Below, piece by piece: positions 6,758 to 10,373 of a DNA stretch of 10,373 nucleotides. The position numbers and the translations under genes are program-made. Positions within the stretch are counted from its first letter, which is position 1, and every line of letters starts with the position of its first letter. The notes beneath the pieces were generated by a model. The model was not told the origin of the DNA. It did no database searches and saw only the letters and a program-made list of their open reading frames with translations. Origin of the DNA: Planctomycetaceae bacterium (lineage in GTDB: Bacteria; Planctomycetota; Planctomycetia; Pirellulales; Pirellulaceae). Location: assembly GCA_024642765.1 (NCBI GenBank), contig JAHEAM010000098.1, positions 1-10,373 on the forward strand, written 5' to 3'.

Positions 6758-7786
6758 CTATTGGCGGGCAGTGAGCTGAGTAGGCAATTCGGCGGGAGTA
6801 CGAGCCAATAGTTCCGCGAAGATCGTTTGTTGTGGGAAGGCTTTGCTGCCAGCAGCCAACGTTTGGTGTGCAAGATGCTCATGGCCCGCGAGCAACTGGG
6901 CATTACTCAGGCGCAGAAAGGCCTCTGGAGTAGCATCAGGGTTTGCCACTGCCCTCTGTAACTGTTCGATCGCTTGGTGGTAGTTTTTCAACTCAGTCAA
7001 AACAATTCCGTGCAAAACGAGAGCCTCCTGAGGAACGCTCTCCGATGGATAGTGGGTGCACATTTGTTCAATTGCCGAAAGCGCACGGATCGTGCGATTG
7101 GATTCTCGATAAACTTCGCAGACCTTAAGTTGGACTCGAGGGTCAGCGTCCTCGCAATCGGCTGCGCGGTGGTAGGCCGATAGCGCTTCCGACAACTCGC
7201 CTTGCGCACGTGCGACATCGCCAGCCAATTCCCAAACATTCGATGTGAGCTGCGAAAGCTCAATAGCTTTTCGAGAGTGTTCTTTTGCAGAAAACAACTG
7301 GCCGGTCGACAGGGAGTAACGGCCTAGTTGCGCATGAATAGCAGCATTTTCGCAGCCAGCATCCAGTGCGGTTTCTAACTGTTTGATCGCCAAGTTTGTC
7401 TCACCACGGGCGAAGTACAATTCAGATAGTTTTTGGTGCGCGGCCGCGTTTTGCGGTACATGAGTCAAAGATTCTTGTAGTAGACGTTCTGCCGAGGAGG
7501 CTCGTCCTAGTTTTTCCAGATCGTTGGCGTCGTGATACAGCCGCTCCGCAGCAAGTCGGTGGCTTAACGTCTTTTGACGAAACGTCGAGCATCCCGTTGT
7601 ACCAAAAGCAAAAACTATTACGGTCAGAGACCAAAGAGCAAGCGGACGCTCGCGTAAGGGGCGGCGTTGGAATTTTTTTCGTGATAAAAGATTTCGACGA
7701 ACCAATGGTATCCCAGGCTTTTTCGGTCTCTGCGTTTCAATTGGGAAAGCGTGGCAACTGTAGCAGCCTAATGCCCCTGTATCCAT
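6758..7786 (-). CDS. TPR-repeat lipoprotein
   Basis: 342 aa from the ATG at 7786. A basic stretch ('RRNLLSRKKFQRRPLRERP') precedes a hydrophobic segment ('LALWSLTVIVFAFGTTGC') whose final Cys fits a lipobox (T-T-G-C), so the mature protein is probably a lipid-anchored envelope protein. The rest is a helical solenoid of about seven TPR units of 33-35 residues. Clear examples are 'ASSAERLLQESLTHVPQN', 'ETNLAIKQLETALDAG', 'QGELSEALSAYHRAADC' and 'YHQAIEQLQRAVANPDA', with the usual Ala/Gly positions and Pro between units. It probably acts as a protein-binding scaffold; the partner is unknown. The start is uncertain: from 7786 the signal region is unusually long (Cys at about residue 66), whereas a TTG at 7705 puts the Cys at residue 39, nearer to normal. 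Neither has a good Shine-Dalgarno. The gene is divergent from the one at 7938. Confidence 0.8.
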   Translation of the reverse strand: MDTGALGCYSCHAFPIETQRPKKPGIPLVRRNLLSRKKFQRRPLRERPLALWSLTVIVFAFGTTGCSTFRQKTLSHRLAAERLYHDANDLEKLGRASSAERLLQESLTHVPQNAAAHQKLSELYFARGETNLAIKQLETALDAGCENAAIHAQLGRYSLSTGQLFSAKEHSRKAIELSQLTSNVWELAGDVARAQGELSEALSAYHRAADCEDADPRVQLKVCEVYRESNRTIRALSAIEQMCTHYPSESVPQEALVLHGIVLTELKNYHQAIEQLQRAVANPDATPEAFLRLSNAQLLAGHEHLAHQTLAAGSKAFPQQTIFAELLARTPAELPTQLTARQ

Positions 7787-7894
7787 ATCGACATTTTTTG
7801 CGCAAACTGAATAGGTAGCATTTTTGGCAAAGCTAACTTGGTCGGAAAACGCAGCCAATTCAATGACCGTTTGAAAGAAAACGTAAGTTCAAGT

Positions 7895-7920
7895 GTGCTA
7901 GCACAAGTCAGCACTAGCAC
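7895..7920. promoter_or_regulatory. Palindrome plus repeated half-site between divergent genes (possible operator)
   Basis: GTGCTAGCAC (7895-7904) is a perfect 10-bp palindrome. GCACTAGCAC (7911-7920) repeats CTAGCAC exactly 16 bp further on, and GTGCTAG (7895-7901) can also pair with CTAGCAC (7914-7920) around a 12-nt loop. The element sits directly before the ribosome binding site of the plus-strand gene and upstream of the divergent TPR gene, where a repressor site would be expected. It could equally act as an RNA hairpin near the leader of the plus-strand gene. No regulator is identified. Confidence 0.35.
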
Positions 7921-7926
7921 TTTTGT

Positions 7927-7933
7927 GAGAGGA
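7927..7933 (+). promoter_or_regulatory. Ribosome binding site that decides a GTG start
   Basis: GAGAGGA lies 4 nt before the GTG at 7938-7940 and supports that codon as the start of the 145-aa protein; the next in-frame Met is well inside the conserved part. Confidence 0.6.
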
Positions 7934-7937
7934 AATT

Positions 7938-8375
7938 GTGGGCGGACATTATCGAAAACATGGTTTGAGCATTTTGTATCCGGAAAATTGGCAAGTCGCC
8001 GATTCGGGTGAATGGGAATTCCCCTTTGAGTTATCGTTTGAGAGTCCCGATGGCGCGATGATTTCTATGACATTTTGCGATCGAGAGTTGGATCAAGAAT
8101 CCGTTTTGAAAACCTATCTCGATAGTTTGCAAGAACAATATGAAGACATCGAATTGGTGCCAGCCGAAAGCACGCTGGCTGAACGAGAAGGGTCAGGAAT
8201 CAATGCTCTCTTTTATTGCCTCGATTTTTTAGTGACCGCTCAAGTTCGAATTTACGCCGCAAAAGAATTTTGGGTAGCAATTATGTACCAAGCCGAGAAC
8301 CGGACCTTTGATCGACATCAATTGGTTTTCGATGCTATCGCCACTAGCCTGCTCCGTGAAAAGAAGTATTTTTGA
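7938..8375 (+). CDS. Hypothetical protein resembling the PsbP/DUF1795 (DcrB-like) fold
   Basis: 145 aa, soluble, acidic, with no signal peptide or membrane span. It opens with 'HYRKHGLSILYPENWQV'; a short strand followed by 'YPxxW' is the usual entry to PsbP and DUF1795 (DcrB) folds. Next come 'FELSFESPDGAMISMTFCD', a helix around 'VLKTYLDSLQEQYEDIEL', then 'LDFLVTAQVRIYAAKEFWVA', and a final helix with 'HQLVFDAIATSLL', the typical last element that describes an amplitude over a strand sheet. Planctomycetes carry many cytoplasmic proteins of this pattern with no known role. The start is the GTG at 7938, supported by an upstream GAGAGGA. It stands alone on its strand, divergent from the TPR lipoprotein, and ends before a bidirectional terminator. 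The fold is inferred by eye; the function is unknown. Confidence 0.7.
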   Translation: MGGHYRKHGLSILYPENWQVADSGEWEFPFELSFESPDGAMISMTFCDRELDQESVLKTYLDSLQEQYEDIELVPAESTLAEREGSGINALFYCLDFLVTAQVRIYAAKEFWVAIMYQAENRTFDRHQLVFDAIATSLLREKKYF

Positions 8376-8595
8376 TTGTGGCAAACCAATAGTCATTGGG
8401 CATCGTATTGTTTGCCGTTGAATGTTTTTCGCTTACAGAGTTTGGATTAGGTTCGGCATTTTCTTTGACAGGTATTTCGCTTCTTTTTGAAAATCGTGGA
8501 TCTTAGGCAACCTGGCCGACGCAATGCGACGGGCCAACCCAGGACACAGCTAATCACCCCCAATCGTAGCCGCCATCTTTTCACGAAACAAAAAC

Positions 8596-8626
8596 GCCCG
8601 CTTGGCAACTCGCCAGCGGGCTTTTT
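8596..8626. terminator. Bidirectional intrinsic terminator
   Basis: A GC-rich stem GCCCGCTTGGC / GCCAGCGGGC with a one-base bulge and an AACTC loop (8596-8621) is followed by TTTTT (8622-8626) and preceded by AAAAA (8590-8594). It therefore works for both strands and lies between the convergent ends of the 145-aa gene (stop at 8375) and the oxidoreductase gene (stop at 8665). This is the clearest terminator in the window. Confidence 0.85.
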
Positions 8627-8664
8627 GTCATTCCGAAATGCAAAAGAAGCTCATGCAGTAACAA

Positions 8665-10008
8665 TTACGAGCGAAGATAATCGAATCCCTCTCGTGGTTT
8701 GCGGCTGAACAATTTGGCAGCCTGATCGTCGCCAACGATTTTTTCGGCGGCTGGATCCCACTTGACGGCTCGCTTGAGTCGTGCAGCGATTGCCGTCATA
8801 TGGCAAGTGTTCATAATCTGAACGTGTGAGTAAACGTCACTCACAGGAAGACCACCTTCTGAGATACATCGATAGAAATTATTCTTGTGGCCTTCGAATG
8901 GTTTGCCTTTGTAAAGTTCTTGAATTTGTTCGTCGCCAAACGCATCCTTGTCCCATTCCTCATCAATTGGTTTGCCCGTGATTTTGCCACGATTAACGAA
9001 CAATCGGCCTTTTTCGCCTTCGAATAGAATTCCGTTATCGCTACGGCTATCAATGGTCATCTCAACACCACTGGCAAATTTGCATTTCACTGCGAAGTCA
9101 TCCGATGTGTTGTAGCAGTCGTCGACCATTGGCATACCGTCTTTGAATGCGACAGGGTGATGCGAGTCGGTTCCGTCGAATTCGATCGGCCCGGAGCCGA
9201 GGCCGTTTTCATTGAGAGCCCATTGGGCGATGTCAACGTGGTGAGCTCCCCAATCGGTAAATTTGCCGCCTGAATACTCGTACCACCAACGAAATTCATA
9301 ATGGCAGCGCTTTTCCCGGTAGGCGACTTTTGGTGCTGGGCCAAGCCATGTGTCCCAGTCGAGATTTTCTGGAACGTCTGCAACAGGGAATGGTCCACCG
9401 GTTGGACTGCCGTTGATGCCAACGGTGACTTTCGAAATTTTTCCAAGCAGGCCTTGGTGAACCATGTTGACAGCTCGCAAGAAACGATCGCGGTCGCTGC
9501 GTTGTTGCGTGCCAATAAAGAAGACTTGGTCGGGATGCGCTTTGCAGGCAGCACGTATCAGCTGGTTTTCTTCCAGTGTCAAAGTCAATGGTTTTTGGCA
9601 GAAGACATGTTTGCCGGCGGCAAGTGCCTCAAGGGCAATCTTCACGTGCCAATGGTCGGGTGTAACGATGCTGACGACCTCGATGTCTTTACGTTCAAGG
9701 ACCTTGCGGTAGTCGCCATATGCATCGGCCTTGCCCTTGCCAATGTTTTCGTCGTTCTTCGCAGCTTCGACCCGTTGTTTGTCAACGTCGCAGACCGCTA
9801 CGATATCGCCGAATCGATTGTGGTCGTGTGCATCACCTGTACCCATGCTGCCGACGCCGATGCAACCGACGATCGGTCGATCGTTTTTCATTCGATTTGC
9901 ATAGGCCGGTTTGGAAAAGGGTAAATATGGCACAAAACCAGCAGCAGCTGTTGTCGCAGCAGCAGCTTTCACAAAGGACCGTCGGTTAGGCAGACGAGAC
10001 TTGGTCAT
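8665..10008 (-). CDS. Gfo/Idh/MocA family NAD(P)-dependent oxidoreductase with Tat signal
   Basis: 447 aa from the ATG at 10008. The N-terminus has a twin-arginine signal ('NRRSFVKAAAATTAAAGF', RR at 9-10) and a likely AYA cleavage site after residue 37, so the enzyme is exported folded. The Rossmann domain follows: 'GCIGVGSMG' (G51-x-G53-x-x-G56), D74 for cofactor ribose, 'TPDHWH' at 116-121 and 'GKHVFCQKPLTLT', where the family's usual EKP is QKP (K139 kept). The C-terminal substrate domain has 'GGKFTDWGAHHVDIAQWAL', with the conserved D and H. Family members oxidise or reduce sugars, sugar acids or inositols; the substrate here is unknown. Planctomycetes carry many exported paralogues. The start at 10008 is chosen because GAGG lies 9 nt upstream; ATG at 10023 has no Shine-Dalgarno. 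Confidence 0.92.
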   Translation of the reverse strand: MTKSRLPNRRSFVKAAAATTAAAGFVPYLPFSKPAYANRMKNDRPIVGCIGVGSMGTGDAHDHNRFGDIVAVCDVDKQRVEAAKNDENIGKGKADAYGDYRKVLERKDIEVVSIVTPDHWHVKIALEALAAGKHVFCQKPLTLTLEENQLIRAACKAHPDQVFFIGTQQRSDRDRFLRAVNMVHQGLLGKISKVTVGINGSPTGGPFPVADVPENLDWDTWLGPAPKVAYREKRCHYEFRWWYEYSGGKFTDWGAHHVDIAQWALNENGLGSGPIEFDGTDSHHPVAFKDGMPMVDDCYNTSDDFAVKCKFASGVEMTIDSRSDNGILFEGEKGRLFVNRGKITGKPIDEEWDKDAFGDEQIQELYKGKPFEGHKNNFYRCISEGGLPVSDVYSHVQIMNTCHMTAIAARLKRAVKWDPAAEKIVGDDQAAKLFSRKPREGFDYLRS

Positions 10009-10045
10009 CAGAAAATACCTCATTTAGGATTTAGGAATTCGACGT

Positions 10046-10231
10046 TTAGTGGGTTGACTTGAAAAAGCAGGAGACCCATAAGGCAGCCATTATAACTGCA
10101 AACAAAGCCGTTGGAATCACGCCGAGCTTTTTCTTAAAACGTGGAATGCGCCACCCGTCCAGGTTGGTTGATAGAGTCGTCGTGGCGTTTGATATAGGTG
10201 AAAACGACAAAATCTCGTTAGAATTTTCCAT
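10046..10231 (-). CDS. Possible small single-span membrane protein (61 aa)
   Basis: The ATG at 10231 is preceded by AAAAAAGG with a 5-nt spacer, one of the better ribosome binding sites on this strand. The product starts 'MENSNEILSFSPISNATTT', has a basic patch 'RIPRFKKKL' and then one hydrophobic segment 'GVIPTALFAVIMAALWVSCF' close to the C-terminus, with the basic side probably cytoplasmic. I do not recognise a family. It ends 37 nt before the oxidoreductase start, so the two could be co-transcribed. The opposite strand also has an open frame here, and the gene is short, so it may be chance; the good RBS and the K/R-flanked hydrophobic helix argue for a real gene. Confidence 0.45.
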   Translation of the reverse strand: MENSNEILSFSPISNATTTLSTNLDGWRIPRFKKKLGVIPTALFAVIMAALWVSCFFKSTH

Positions 10232-10299
10232 GCAAACCTTTTTTGCAAACGCGTGCAACCAATTGGGCAATCGAATTATTTAGAAAGGCGTCGTGATTC

Positions 10300-10373
10300 A
10301 TGTCACAACCGCAGATTATCACACCAGCGAAAGGCATCGCCGACTTACCTCGCACGAAACTGGTTGCAACACT
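10300..10373 (+). CDS. pyk: Probable pyruvate kinase, N-terminal fragment (cut by the window edge)
   Basis: The ATG at 10300 opens a frame that runs off the window: MSQPQIITPAKGIADLPRTK, then LVATL. 'RTKLVATL' is the hallmark start of pyruvate kinase (RTKIVATIGPAS), the first strand and substrate loop of the TIM barrel; the next residues would be GPAS. The enzyme converts phosphoenolpyruvate and ADP to pyruvate and ATP in the cytoplasm. A leader of about 16 residues before RTK is normal in this family. AAAGG lies 11 nt upstream, a weak RBS. A competing frame from GTG at 10293 is also open but has no recognisable motif. Only about 24 codons are visible, so the call rests on one motif. Confidence 0.6.
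   Translation, partial: MSQPQIITPAKGIADLPRTKLVAT

Noticed and set aside
7396..7818. 140-aa plus-strand open frame
   Set aside because: Antisense to the TPR gene, whose repeats are unmistakable.
9301..9924. 207-aa plus-strand open frame
   Set aside because: It lies fully opposite the oxidoreductase gene, has no family motif, and is best explained as an antisense shadow.
10059..10283. 74-aa plus-strand frame
   Set aside because: No ribosome binding site or motif; it overlaps the better supported 61-aa minus-strand gene.
1..10373. CRISPR, tRNA, rRNA, insertion sequence, phage or defence system
   Set aside because: I found no regularly spaced repeats, RNA gene folds, transposase, integrase, nuclease or toxin/antitoxin motifs on either strand.

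Overview
The window most likely comes from a planctomycete, probably a Pirellulaceae-type bacterium of medium GC content. Four things point that way: an ECF sigma factor directly followed by the N-terminus of a Ser/Thr kinase of the type planctomycetes pair with such sigma factors; the remains of a LamG-domain protein beside it; a Tat-exported Gfo/Idh/MocA oxidoreductase carrying the 'CQKP' variant; and weak or absent Shine-Dalgarno sequences with some GTG starts. The taxon is inferred from protein style only.

Layout. (1) 1-838, minus strand: an ECF sigma factor and, after a 2-nt gap, the first 68 codons of a kinase cut by the window edge. A near-perfect -10 box (853-858) lies so close to the start that the transcript would be nearly leaderless. 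(2) 839-2195: no intact gene. Positions 1109 to about 1764 on the minus strand hold a decayed LamG (concanavalin-like) gene with an in-frame TAA and a probable frameshift. (3) 2196-6256, plus strand: a tight three-gene operon of an internally duplicated ABC-2 type permease without an ATPase and two different CNNM/CorC-type (DUF21) membrane proteins, the last two overlapping by 4 nt. (4) 6344-7786, minus strand: a small conserved-looking hypothetical protein downstream of a TPR lipoprotein. (5) 7938-8375, plus strand: a 145-aa protein resembling the PsbP/DUF1795 fold, separated from the divergent TPR gene by a short region with a palindrome and a repeated half-site. (6) 8596-8626: a bidirectional terminator. 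(7) 8665-10231, minus strand: the Gfo/Idh/MocA oxidoreductase, preceded by a possible 61-aa single-span membrane protein. (8) 10300 to the end, plus strand: the N-terminus of a probable pyruvate kinase.

How they may work together. The sigma factor and kinase form a probable signalling pair. The adjacent LamG gene may once have belonged to that unit, but it is broken. The permease/CNNM operon suggests linked membrane transport, with CNNM proteins being Mg2+/cation transporters, and the permease must borrow an ATPase from elsewhere. The rest looks like ordinary planctomycete chromosome. I see no CRISPR array, tRNA, rRNA, insertion sequence or phage gene, and no convincing new defence or mobile system.
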